A stretch of DNA of 64,000 nt. Origin: JADGHX01 sp037200125. Its GTDB lineage: Bacteria; Pseudomonadota; Gammaproteobacteria; Steroidobacterales; Steroidobacteraceae. A model generated the notes under the pieces. The model did not search any database. It had not been told where the DNA came from and saw nothing but the letters and a program-made list of their open reading frames with translations. The stretch lies in contig JBBCGS010000003.1 in the NCBI GenBank assembly GCA_037200125.1, forward strand, positions 434,001 through 498,000, written 5' to 3'. A program made the translations under genes and the position numbers. Positions 17,248 through 25,478 of this stretch are shown piece after piece. Positions within the stretch are counted from its first letter, which is position 1. Each line of letters begins with the position of its first letter.

Positions 17248-17765
17248 TTAGCCTGCGTCGCTTTGCGGCCCGTGGTCAGCAATCCGTACCAATACAGCGA
17301 AGCCCGAGCATCGCGATTGTATGTATTTTTTTTGCGACATACAACGACGAGCGGAAGCTGCGTGATGCGTCCTCTAACAAAGACGCACCAACGACTTGTG
17401 AGTGGTCACCGCGAGCTCCGCCTCGCCCCACGACCGCATTCATCGAAGGCGCCGGCACTAGATCTTCTGCACTGCGGGAGCATCCCGGCGGCGACTGCAA
17501 AGGCGGCAACGGCATCACAGTTGGCGGGAGCTTGCGCCGCCGCATCCTTCATATCGATGGCAAAACCCACTATTGCTCCGGCGTTCACAAGAAGATCCGC
17601 ACCAAGAGTGATTGAGCGCGCAGATCGCGAGCTGGGCCGCAGGTTTCAATATGACACGACACCGATCGGCTGCGCAGGCGCACCGCGACACGGCGCACCA
17701 GCGCGCGTGAATCGCGTCGCAGCCAGGCGACCGGCATGCCAGAGAACGTACTCAAGGAGAAGTCG
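17248..17765. other. Divergent intergenic region between PAS/MarR genes and the pilus operon
   Basis: 518 bases without a gene I can support. It should hold the leftward promoter of the PAS/MarR pair and the rightward promoter of the pilus operon. The only clear structure is the palindrome at 17317-17344. An AAGGAG ribosome site lies just before 17766. Confidence 0.5.
17317..17344. promoter_or_regulatory. Palindrome, candidate MarR operator
   Basis: TTGTATGT and its exact mirror ACATACAA enclose 12 AT-rich bases including an eight-T run. The element lies about 70 bases upstream of the PAS gene and is AT-rich in a GC-rich setting. Perfect 8-base arms near a marR gene suggest an autoregulatory operator; the binding protein is inferred. 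Confidence 0.45.
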
Positions 17766-18302
17766 ATGAGGCGGACTAGCCTGACCATGGCCTTCTGTGC
17801 CACCACTCTGCTCGCGGCAGGTAGCGCCGACGCCAACGTGTCTGGAGAAATGAATGTCACCTTGACACTCGAGAACGGGTGCATCGTGACCGGTTCCAAC
17901 GATCCGTTGAACGCCGTTGATTTCGGCACCCTGAATTTCGGCACGGCTCCCACGCTCTTCGCGGTCAACCTGGAAGCGCAGGCGATGATCAGCGCCAGCC
18001 AGGTTCAGCTCGAATGTTCGGCCGGCACCGACCTCAATATCCTGGTGGGTAACGGGCAGAACGCAGCGGCCGGCGTGCGCCGGCTCGCCTCGAGCGGCAA
18101 CTTCGTGCAGTACAGGTTGTTCACGCAGGCAGCCGGCGGCGGCACGGAATACGTAGTAGGCGGCGGCGCGCTCGACCTGTCGGCCGCCGTTCCCGGCGGC
18201 GGCGGCACTTTCAACCTGCCGATCTACGGGGTAATCGCTCCGCAGGCCGCCCTGGTTGCCGGAAACTACAGCGACGTTGTCAGCGTCACACTCACTTTCT
18301 GA
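17766..18302 (+). CDS. Spore coat protein U (SCPU) domain pilin subunit
   Basis: 178 residues; start MRRTSLTMAFCATT with AAGGAG six bases upstream. The signal peptide ends near SADANVSG. The SCPU fold is shown by CIVTGSNDPLNAVDFGTLNFG, the second Cys in VQLECSAGTDLNI, and the closing strand GNYSDVVSVTLTF. Such proteins are pilin-like subunits of Csu-type archaic chaperone-usher pili used in surface attachment and biofilm formation. It is the first of five collinear genes. Confidence 0.9.
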   Translation: MRRTSLTMAFCATTLLAAGSADANVSGEMNVTLTLENGCIVTGSNDPLNAVDFGTLNFGTAPTLFAVNLEAQAMISASQVQLECSAGTDLNILVGNGQNAAAGVRRLASSGNFVQYRLFTQAAGGGTEYVVGGGALDLSAAVPGGGGTFNLPIYGVIAPQAALVAGNYSDVVSVTLTF

Positions 18303-18328
18303 GGCGCGCCCGCGGCTGGAAAGCCCAC

Positions 18329-18880
18329 ATGCACCGCTGCACGAACCGAAAACTCCGCCGCACCGGCTGCGCCGCCGCCCTGATGCTGCCGGTCGCAGCA
18401 CTAGGGCAAAGCGCGCCTACCACTGGCGTGCTGCACGTGACTGCCACGATCGCGAGTGGCTGCCGCATTGCAGACCAGTTGCGACTGACCCAGGGCATCG
18501 ATTTCGGGACGCTGGACTTCGGCGCCTACCCTTCCATCTTCGCAAACGCGCTCACCGCGCAGAGCCACGCGGCGATGGGAACACTGCAACTCACCTGCGT
18601 CGGAATCGTGTCGGCCAACGTTTCGATCGGCACCGGCCTGCACGCCAGCGGCAATCAGCGGCAACTGGCGAACGGCACACATCGGGTTGCATACGAGCTG
18701 TACGCGGACAGCGGCTTCAATCTCCCGTTTGCCGGCACGACACCCCGCACTGTCGCGGTCTCTCCGAACGGAAGCGTCGCCACAGTCAACCTGCCGATCT
18801 ACGGAAGAGTCCAACCGATGCCCGGTGGCTATGTACCGGGCAGCTACCAGGACGACGTGCAGATCACGGTGAGTTGGTAA
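18329..18880 (+). CDS. Spore coat protein U (SCPU) domain pilin subunit, second copy
   Basis: 183 residues with a signal peptide (RRTGCAAALMLPVAALGQS). The same fold marks as in the gene before it: CRIADQLRLTQGIDFGTLDFG, TLQLTCVGIVSANVSIGTG, VNLPIYGRVQP and GSYQDDVQITVSW. It probably forms the shaft or an adaptor of the same pilus; the final strand should serve in donor-strand exchange with the chaperone and the next subunit. It lies 26 bases after the first subunit gene. Confidence 0.88.
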   Translation: MHRCTNRKLRRTGCAAALMLPVAALGQSAPTTGVLHVTATIASGCRIADQLRLTQGIDFGTLDFGAYPSIFANALTAQSHAAMGTLQLTCVGIVSANVSIGTGLHASGNQRQLANGTHRVAYELYADSGFNLPFAGTTPRTVAVSPNGSVATVNLPIYGRVQPMPGGYVPGSYQDDVQITVSW

Positions 18881-18907
18881 GCAACGCGTCACAGGAAGGT
18901 CACGTTC

Positions 18908-19711
18908 ATGCTCCGATCAGCAAAATCATCCTCGATAGTCGCGTTGCTTACGGGCTGCTTACTCGCCATCGCGCCACCCATTCGTGCAGGCACGTCGGTG
19001 CTGATCTGGCCGCTCGATCCCACCATCGAGATGGAACAGCGCAACGGCGCCATATGGCTCGAGAATGTCGGAAGCGAGCCGGTCACCCTGCAGATCCGCG
19101 TTCTTGCATGGGACCAGCAGGACTATCAGGACGACTACGTCACGCAGAACAACGTGATCGCGACACCGCCGTTCACCACGATCGCCCAGGGAAAGAAGCA
19201 ACTGGTGCGACTCACGGCCACCCAGCCAGCGCCGCCGGGACGCGAGCAGGCGTTTCGGATTCTGGTAGACGAGATTCCGGTTCGAAGGGACGACGTCACC
19301 CCAGTGTCGAACGAGTCCCGCGGCGGATTGAGATTTCAGATGCGCTACTCGTTGCCGCTGTTCGTGTACGGCACCGGGCTGTGGCGCAGGCAGGCACCGG
19401 CGAATCGCTCGTCCACGCAGCAGGCGCAACCTCAACTCAGCTGGAGCATCGATGAGAGCGGCGGTCGACGTTTCCTGCAGGTGAGCAACACCGGCCCTGG
19501 ACATGCGCGATTGAGCCAGGTGCGTCTCGTAAGCTCAGACGCGCCACAGGCGGGCGCGACCTCTACCGAAATCGCGCCGGGACTCCTGGGCTATGTGTTG
19601 CCGGGAAGAACCATGCGCTGGCCGCTGGAAGCCCAGGTAGAGGATCGCGGACGCAGTCTTCAGGCACAGTTGATGGGCGACGCTACGCCTGTAGTCCTTT
19701 CGCCTCACTGA
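18908..19711 (+). CDS. PapD-like periplasmic pilus chaperone (CsuC type)
   Basis: 267 residues with an AGGAAGG ribosome site. The signal peptide ends near PPIRAG. The first Ig domain has the family hallmarks VLIWPLDPTIEMEQRNGAIW, LQIRVLAWDQQ and the donor strand KKQLVRLTATQPAPPGREQ with FRILVDEIP. A shorter second domain follows (GGRRFLQVSNTGPGHARL). It binds SCPU subunits in the periplasm and hands them to the usher encoded next. Confidence 0.92.
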   Translation: MLRSAKSSSIVALLTGCLLAIAPPIRAGTSVLIWPLDPTIEMEQRNGAIWLENVGSEPVTLQIRVLAWDQQDYQDDYVTQNNVIATPPFTTIAQGKKQLVRLTATQPAPPGREQAFRILVDEIPVRRDDVTPVSNESRGGLRFQMRYSLPLFVYGTGLWRRQAPANRSSTQQAQPQLSWSIDESGGRRFLQVSNTGPGHARLSQVRLVSSDAPQAGATSTEIAPGLLGYVLPGRTMRWPLEAQVEDRGRSLQAQLMGDATPVVLSPH

Positions 19712-19743
19712 CCTCGCACGAAGCAGCGGGTTGCAGGCCATGC

Positions 19744-22149
19744 ATGGCATACGGGCGGCGCAAAAGAAAAACCATACGGACTCGATGTGCGTTGCTGGCC
19801 TGTGGTTACCTGGCATGCGCCGACTACAGTTGGAGCGGCCCTCTTCCACCGGCCCCGAATGCCGTCGGCAATGCAGATACGAGCGTGAGCCCCGCGACCT
19901 TGTTCCTGGAACTGACGATCAACGGCAGACAAAGCCGCAACGCCGTTCCAGTACGACAAGCTGGTGAGGAGTTCGAAGTTCGCCGCGAAGACCTTCTCGA
20001 CGCGGGAGTTCGCCGGGAAGCCATCAGGTGCGATGAACAGTCGGACTGGGTTGCGTTGAAACGCTGCCCGGAGATACGCAAAGCCTACGACAGCCACGCG
20101 TTACGCCTGGACCTGTCGGTGCCCCCTTCCTGGCTCGGAGAGCAGCGCCTCTCAGGGCGCTCCCCGCATGACGCCGACCCAGCCCTCGGCAATCGAGGCG
20201 CGCTTCTGAACTATGACGCCTACTTCAACCGGACCAGCAATCGATTCAGTGTGACGTCGCTGTGGTCGGAACAGCGCGTATTCGCCAGCCAGGGAGCCTT
20301 CACGAACACCGGTGTAGCGCGATGGATCAGCGGCAATTCCGCTTCGGTAGCAGGGCTTCCGGAGCAGCAAAGATACGCGCGTTACGACACACGCTGGACG
20401 ACTTCCGACGAATCGCGACTGATGAGCTGGACGGTGGGCGATCTCGTGACCGGCTCACAAACGTGGAGCTCATCGGCACGTCTCGGCGGCATCCAGCTCG
20501 GGCGGGATTTTCGTCTGCGGCCCGATCTCGTTACGTATCCGCTTCCGCAGTTCTCCGGCGAGGCGGCCATCCCCACGACTCTCGATCTGCTCGTCAACGG
20601 CTACCGGGCCGGTAGCCAGCGCGTGCAGCCCGGGCCGTTCACGATCACAGACATTCCCGCGATGAGCGGCGCGGGCGAAGCCACAATCGTCGCCACCGAC
20701 GCGCTGGGCCGCCGTGTCGCAACGACGCTACCTTTCTATGTCAGCAGCGATCTGTTGCAGCGGGGGCTCGCGGACTATTCCGCAAGCGTCGGTGCCCTGC
20801 GCCGCGACTACGGGCTGCAGAACTTCTCATACGGACGCCCGGCCGCCTCGGGGTCCGCGCGCTACGGCGTAACAGACAGCTTCACGATCGAAGGCCAGCT
20901 GGATGCGGCCGGGGCCGGAGCGACCGGCCCCTTCGTGCTTGCCGGTGCAGGCGGTGTACTCAAGGCACGCATGGCCGGCGTGTTGAACGGTTCCATCAGC
21001 CGCAGCGACAGTCGCGCCAACGGGGGCTTGCAGTATACGTTTGGCTATCGCTACACACTGCGCGGCTTCAGTGTGGGCTACCAGGGAACTCGCGCCAGCG
21101 AGCAGTTCCGCAACCTCGGAAGCTACGACCGAAGCGACGGGCTGCGACCCTCTCGCAGCAGCGACGTAATTACCGCAAGCCTGTCCACCAACATGATGGG
21201 TACTGTGAGTGCGGGGTACTTCGACTTGCTTGCTGCGGACTCCACGCGCCTGCGGATGCTGAACCTGTCTTACACACGCCCCCTTCGCGGCGGCATCAGC
21301 TTTAGCGTCAGCGCCAACCGTGACATCGAGCGTGGTCAGAATACGGCACAGATTCAGGTCATTGCTGCGCTGGGACGATCTGGAAACATCACGCTGGGCA
21401 ACCAACAGAGCACGAACGCCGGCCAATACGTCAACTACACACGCAGCACGCCGACCGAAGGCGGTTTGGGGTGGAACGCAGGCTACCTGCAACAGGAAGG
21501 CGAGTCGCAGGAAGACCTCGCGCTTGCGTGGAGCAATCCCTACAACCGCATGGAGGCAGGAATCTACGGCACGTCAGACGAGCGCACACGTTGGGGAAGC
21601 GCTCGCGGCTCGTTGATCGTCATGGACAACGAGCTGTTCGTTGCCCGCCAGGTCAGCGACGCCTTCGTCGTAATCACGACGGACGGTGTCGCAGACGTGC
21701 CGGTGCGCTACGAGAACCAACTCGTGGGCCGCACGGACAATGACGGATATCTGCTCGTGCCGTGGGTCACTTCGCGCTACTCCGCAAAGTACGAGATCGA
21801 CCCGCTCGACCTGCCACCACAGTTCCGTGTCCAGGAGGTAGAGCAGCGCATCACGGTCATGCGCGGTGGAGGAGCAGTGCTGCGTTTCGAAGTGAAGCCC
21901 ATTACCGCCGCGATGATCACGCTCGTCAACAGCGACGGCACGCCAGTGCCCGTCGGCAGCGATGCGGTCGAGACGGAGACCGATCAACGGGCGACCGTCG
22001 GGTTCGATGGGCTCGTTTACTTCGAAGATCTCCAGACTCTCGGCGCGCTCGCCGTGACGCGTGCCGACGGGAGCCGATGCGCAGCTCGATTCCAGCTACC
22101 GGACCGGTTGTCGCAGGTCGCTCACATCGGCCCGCTGGTTTGCGAGTAG
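19744..22149 (+). CDS. Outer-membrane fimbrial usher (CsuD type)
   Basis: 801 residues, normal for archaic ushers. After a signal peptide the usher N-domain appears (LFLELTINGRQS, VRREDLLDAGVR), then the barrel with a plug (TTLDLLVNGYRAGSQRVQPG, FTITDIPAMSGAGEATIV, DALGRRVATTLPFY) and a C-terminal domain (VPVRYENQLVGRTDNDGYLL, TRADGSRCAARFQL). It forms the pore through which chaperone-subunit complexes assemble the pilus on the cell surface. It is followed by the tip-protein gene with a 4-base gap. Confidence 0.93.
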   Translation: MAYGRRKRKTIRTRCALLACGYLACADYSWSGPLPPAPNAVGNADTSVSPATLFLELTINGRQSRNAVPVRQAGEEFEVRREDLLDAGVRREAIRCDEQSDWVALKRCPEIRKAYDSHALRLDLSVPPSWLGEQRLSGRSPHDADPALGNRGALLNYDAYFNRTSNRFSVTSLWSEQRVFASQGAFTNTGVARWISGNSASVAGLPEQQRYARYDTRWTTSDESRLMSWTVGDLVTGSQTWSSSARLGGIQLGRDFRLRPDLVTYPLPQFSGEAAIPTTLDLLVNGYRAGSQRVQPGPFTITDIPAMSGAGEATIVATDALGRRVATTLPFYVSSDLLQRGLADYSASVGALRRDYGLQNFSYGRPAASGSARYGVTDSFTIEGQLDAAGAGATGPFVLAGAGGVLKARMAGVLNGSISRSDSRANGGLQYTFGYRYTLRGFSVGYQGTRASEQFRNLGSYDRSDGLRPSRSSDVITASLSTNMMGTVSAGYFDLLAADSTRLRMLNLSYTRPLRGGISFSVSANRDIERGQNTAQIQVIAALGRSGNITLGNQQSTNAGQYVNYTRSTPTEGGLGWNAGYLQQEGESQEDLALAWSNPYNRMEAGIYGTSDERTRWGSARGSLIVMDNELFVARQVSDAFVVITTDGVADVPVRYENQLVGRTDNDGYLLVPWVTSRYSAKYEIDPLDLPPQFRVQEVEQRITVMRGGGAVLRFEVKPITAAMITLVNSDGTPVPVGSDAVETETDQRATVGFDGLVYFEDLQTLGALAVTRADGSRCAARFQLPDRLSQVAHIGPLVCE

Positions 22150-22153
22150 CGGC

Positions 22154-23164
22154 ATGGCGCCCCGGATGCCTGATCGCTCAACCCCGCAACGCGCACTGAT
22201 TGCAGCCGCGTTCGCCTGGTTCTTATTGGGAGGAACCGCAGGAGCGTGCACGATAAACGGCACGCCCCTGATTTCGCTGGGAAGCAAGACATCGTTCGAC
22301 GCGCGCGTCGCCAGCCCGAACGCCGGCTCGGGCTCGAGCGGGATCACCTGCCCCGGAGCGTTCGCCCTGCTGAGCAACCAGTACATCTTTCTGACCGTGA
22401 CTTCCGTCAGCAGCACGCTGACCGAGCCGGTCAGCGGCGATACGATTGCCCTCAGCGTGTCCACAGTGCCTGGCGGGTCACCCCTTGCGGTGGGGACATC
22501 CGGCAATCTTGCGGCCAGCGGCGCGCTGACCTCGACGGGTGTCAACGGCGAGATCGCGCTATTTGCAAGCCTGGGAGCCGCGGGTAACGTGTCGGCCGGG
22601 ACTTACACGGGGACCGTGAACCTTCGCTGGCACTTCGCCACTTGCAACAACATTTTGCTGGGCGTGTGCGTGGGCTCATGGAATGTCAGTGCGGGAATAA
22701 CGCAGAGCTGTGTGCTGGGGGTATGCACGCTCAACACCGGCACTCTTCCCGGCACAGGCTCTCCGGCAACCGTCACCTTCTCACTCACCGTCACGCGCGA
22801 CTGCCGTTTCGACGCGGATGATGTGGACTTCGGCAGTGCTCCCTTCGTGGAGAGCTTCAGCCCTGTCAGCGGCAACGTGCGGATCACCTGCACCAAGGGC
22901 ACAACATATACAGCCGGACTGAGTGGTGGCGGCAATTCGAGTGGCGGCCGCAGGCGTATGGCCTCCGGCGCGAATCGACTCCAGTACGACGTATTCCGGC
23001 CAGGCAACATTCTCTGGAGTACGACGCTGCGTGCCGCGCAAACTACGCCCGCTGCAGGCAACACGCCCGAGACATTTCCCTACGAGGCGCGAATCTATCC
23101 AGACCAGCCGGCCGCGCCGCTGGGATCCTACAGCGACACACTGATTATCGACGTCACGTTTTAG
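22154..23164 (+). CDS. Tip adhesin with two SCPU domains (CsuE type)
   Basis: 336 residues; ATG at 22154 chosen, with 22166 as an alternative. A signal peptide (AAAFAWFLLGGTAGAC) is followed by one SCPU-like domain (CTINGTPLISLGSKTSFDAR) and a second, more typical one from about residue 215 (CRFDADDVDFGSAPFVESF ... GSYSDTLIIDVTF). Two-domain SCPU proteins cap Csu-type pili and make the contact with surfaces. It ends the operon; only 132 bases separate its stop from the converging fecR-like gene. Confidence 0.88.
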   Translation: MAPRMPDRSTPQRALIAAAFAWFLLGGTAGACTINGTPLISLGSKTSFDARVASPNAGSGSSGITCPGAFALLSNQYIFLTVTSVSSTLTEPVSGDTIALSVSTVPGGSPLAVGTSGNLAASGALTSTGVNGEIALFASLGAAGNVSAGTYTGTVNLRWHFATCNNILLGVCVGSWNVSAGITQSCVLGVCTLNTGTLPGTGSPATVTFSLTVTRDCRFDADDVDFGSAPFVESFSPVSGNVRITCTKGTTYTAGLSGGGNSSGGRRRMASGANRLQYDVFRPGNILWSTTLRAAQTTPAAGNTPETFPYEARIYPDQPAAPLGSYSDTLIIDVTF

Positions 23165-23296
23165 TGTTCTGCCCCAGAGAACCTGCGCGTTGCGGGCAGG
23201 CCGAGGCGCTATTCAAGCGATCTCGTTGTGTTCAGGCTGCTGGGGTTTGGGACGTCGGCCCCAGCGCCATAGGCGGGATCGCGCCTTCGGGCGGCC

Positions 23297-24298
23297 TCAA
23301 GGCGACTGAAGCAGGATCTGCGTCTCCGTCTTCGAGACCTTCACGTTCAGCCCCCGCTGCAGCGCGCCCAGGAAGGCGTCCTGATCGCCCACCTGAAAAA
23401 CCCCATTCACCCGCCGGGTCGCAAGCTCAGGACTCCCCACCACGATCGGCACCGCGATATAGCGGTTGTATTCCCGCACGGCCTCGGCGAGCGCGAGGTT
23501 GCTGAAGACGATCCTGTGCGCCTGCCAGCCCCGAATCCGCGCCGCGTCGGCCGGGCGGAGGGCGGACAGGGTTCCATCCGGCAAGTAGTCGACGGCCTGC
23601 CCGGCCGTCACCGACGTACGCGCGTCATCGCTCACATTCCCGCTTGCGCCCACGGTGACGGTGCCTTCGAGCACCGCGACCGACACGTCGTCCCGGTCGA
23701 TACGCACGTCAAACTGCGTTCCTGTCGCGGTCGTCACGCCATTGCGGGCCCGGACTTCGAAGTGGCGCGCGCGGTCCGCAGTCACGGAGAAGAACGCTTC
23801 TCCTTCGAGCAGATCGATATGCCGAGCGGCGCGTGAATACACAACCCGAATCTTCGTTGCCGTATTGAGCGACGCAGTGGAGTTGTCCGCGAGCGTTACG
23901 ACTCGCAGTTCTCCAATACCAGTCGTGTACTCGCTGATGCTCTTCCGATTGACCAGGTAGTACGCGGACACGCCGACAGCGAGGACCACAACCGCCACAC
24001 CCAGCTGCCAGGACAATCGATACCCGCTCAATGCGGCATGCCTACGTGCGGCTCGCGGGCGCGCGAGGATAGTATCCACGTCCTCCAGCAATGCCTGAAT
24101 GCGCGGGCTGTGGCGTAACTCCTCGGTCAGCTCCCACGCCAATTCCCGATCGTCGTAAGCCGTCTCATTGTCCATGCGCGCAGCCATCCACTTTGCCCAT
24201 GCTCTGTCAGCTCGCGGGCTGATCTTTCCGGAGCGGACGCGAGCAAACCACTCGGAGGCTCGTTCGGGGTCGTGCTGCCGGCGCCAGAACAACTTCAT
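23297..24298 (-). CDS. FecR-type anti-sigma factor
   Basis: 333 residues. The N-terminal cytoplasmic DUF4880-like part (ASEWFARVRSGKISPRADRAWAKWM) binds the sigma factor. One membrane helix follows (WQLGVAVVVLAVGVSAYYLV), then the periplasmic FecR domain (YTTGIGELRVVTLADNS ... IDLLEGEAFFSVTADRARHF ... GQAVDYLPDG) and a C-terminal region (RRVNGVFQVGDQDAFLGAL) of the kind that contacts an STN domain in known systems. Its ATG overlaps the sigma-factor stop (24295-24298). Its signalling partner is probably the STN-containing protein at 25479-27104, since no TonB receptor is nearby. Confidence 0.9.
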   Translation of the reverse strand: MKLFWRRQHDPERASEWFARVRSGKISPRADRAWAKWMAARMDNETAYDDRELAWELTEELRHSPRIQALLEDVDTILARPRAARRHAALSGYRLSWQLGVAVVVLAVGVSAYYLVNRKSISEYTTGIGELRVVTLADNSTASLNTATKIRVVYSRAARHIDLLEGEAFFSVTADRARHFEVRARNGVTTATGTQFDVRIDRDDVSVAVLEGTVTVGASGNVSDDARTSVTAGQAVDYLPDGTLSALRPADAARIRGWQAHRIVFSNLALAEAVREYNRYIAVPIVVGSPELATRRVNGVFQVGDQDAFLGALQRGLNVKVSKTETQILLQSP

Positions 24299-24915
24299 GG
24301 AATCTGCCTCAGCGCCTCGCTGAGCCGCTCCACGGCTTCAGCGATCTTTCGCGCAACGGTGCGTACGTTCACGCTCATGACCTGGGCAATTTGCGGATAG
24401 CTCAGGTCGCGAAATCGATGCAGCAGAAAAATGGTCCGCGTGTCCGGTGGCAACTCCGCGATGGTGCGCTCGAGTATCGCGCGCGCTTGCTCTCCCGCCA
24501 GATGCATCTCGGGACCGGAGTGTTCTTCCTCGATTTGCTGATCGTCGAGTTGAACGTGCAGATCCGCACGGCGCGTCAAGCGGCGGCGGCGAAGATCGCG
24601 CGCCAGATTCGTGGCGGTGTGGAACAGGAACGAGCGCGCCATCGCCTCGAGCTTCACGGTCTCTCCGTGTCGCAAGAGCCGGAAGTACGTTTCCTGAACG
24701 AGCTCCGCCGCGTCTTCCGACTGCACCATCCTCGTTAGATATCGGTGCAGGGAGCCGCGGTACTTGTTGAACAGCAGCGTCACATACGCCTGCTGCGACT
24801 GCACGACCGGGTCATCGTCCGCCGCGGTCTCGTGCGCAGCCTGAACGGTCGCCAGATCGGGGTACGGCTCCTCGGGTTTGCTTCGAATCGGTTCGGGTGG
24901 TGGCAGTTCGTTCAT
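24295..24915 (-). CDS. ECF sigma factor, FecI type
   Basis: 206 residues. Region 2 is LLFNKYRGSLHRYLTRMVQSEDAAELVQETYFRLLRH; region 4 is ILERTIAELPPDTRTIFLLHRFRDLSYPQIAQVM. The N-terminus carries about 40 extra, Pro/Glu-rich residues. It is co-transcribed with its anti-sigma factor and with the upstream outer-membrane protein, so the operon probably sets its own expression. The target promoters cannot be told from this window. Confidence 0.92.
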   Translation of the reverse strand: MNELPPPEPIRSKPEEPYPDLATVQAAHETAADDDPVVQSQQAYVTLLFNKYRGSLHRYLTRMVQSEDAAELVQETYFRLLRHGETVKLEAMARSFLFHTATNLARDLRRRRLTRRADLHVQLDDQQIEEEHSGPEMHLAGEQARAILERTIAELPPDTRTIFLLHRFRDLSYPQIAQVMSVNVRTVARKIAEAVERLSEALRQIP

Positions 24916-24969
24916 CTTCGGGTTTGAGCCGCCGGCGTCGTCCTCGTCAGCCGCGCTGTGGCAGCCGGG

Positions 24970-25446
24970 CTATCCAGGCTGCAACAGTGCGCGGAATAAA
25001 CTGCTTTGGTCATCCTGGCTCAATGGCAATTTTCCAGAGAACACGCTCAACCGACCGACCAGATCCGCAACCGCGCCGGCATTGCCTGGATACCGCAGAT
25101 AGCGTTCGGAGCTGACTATCCACTCGCTCAGTTCTTGCAGCAAGGCGCCGTGAGCAACGGCGTCACGCGGCAGCGCGTCGAGATCGGTCGCGAGGAGCCG
25201 GCAGACCTGGGCATACGCCTTCAGCCCTTCCGCTTCGGCAGCGAACTCTATTCCCTGCAGCGCCCAGATCAGATCGTTGATCCGGCCGGGATTGAGGTCA
25301 GGGAAAACCCCATATCCCGCCCAGTGGCGCACCTGCGCTCGCAGATGCAGCAGACGAATGAGCACCTGGAACGTGCTGAAGTCGTACCGAAGTTCGCGTT
25401 CCGTGGACACGGTTGCGGGCGAAGGAGGATTCGCGGTATCCGGCAT
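24970..25446 (-). CDS. Small helical cytosolic protein, unknown function
   Basis: 158 residues from MPDTANPPSP; the start is fixed by a strong AGGAGG eight bases upstream, within a GAAAGGAGGACC stretch. No signal peptide. The chain is almost all helical (FQVLIRLLHLRAQVRHW, FAAEAEGLKAYAQVCRLLAT, HGALLQELSEWIVSSERYLR), with spacing that recalls HPt-like helical bundles but without the phospho-acceptor His context. It lies between the STN-OmpW-OmpA gene and the sigma factor, with gaps of 32 and 54 bases, so it belongs to that operon. Not recognised as a named family. Confidence 0.6.
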   Translation of the reverse strand: MPDTANPPSPATVSTERELRYDFSTFQVLIRLLHLRAQVRHWAGYGVFPDLNPGRINDLIWALQGIEFAAEAEGLKAYAQVCRLLATDLDALPRDAVAHGALLQELSEWIVSSERYLRYPGNAGAVADLVGRLSVFSGKLPLSQDDQSSLFRALLQPG

Positions 25447-25478
25447 GCCCTGGTCCTCCTTTCTCGCAACCATCGGTG

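Noticed and set aside
16854..17615. Plus-strand frame ending in a Cys/His-containing tail near 17590
   Set aside because: The first half is antisense to the PAS gene and the tail alone (THYCSGVHKK) is too little to support a gene.
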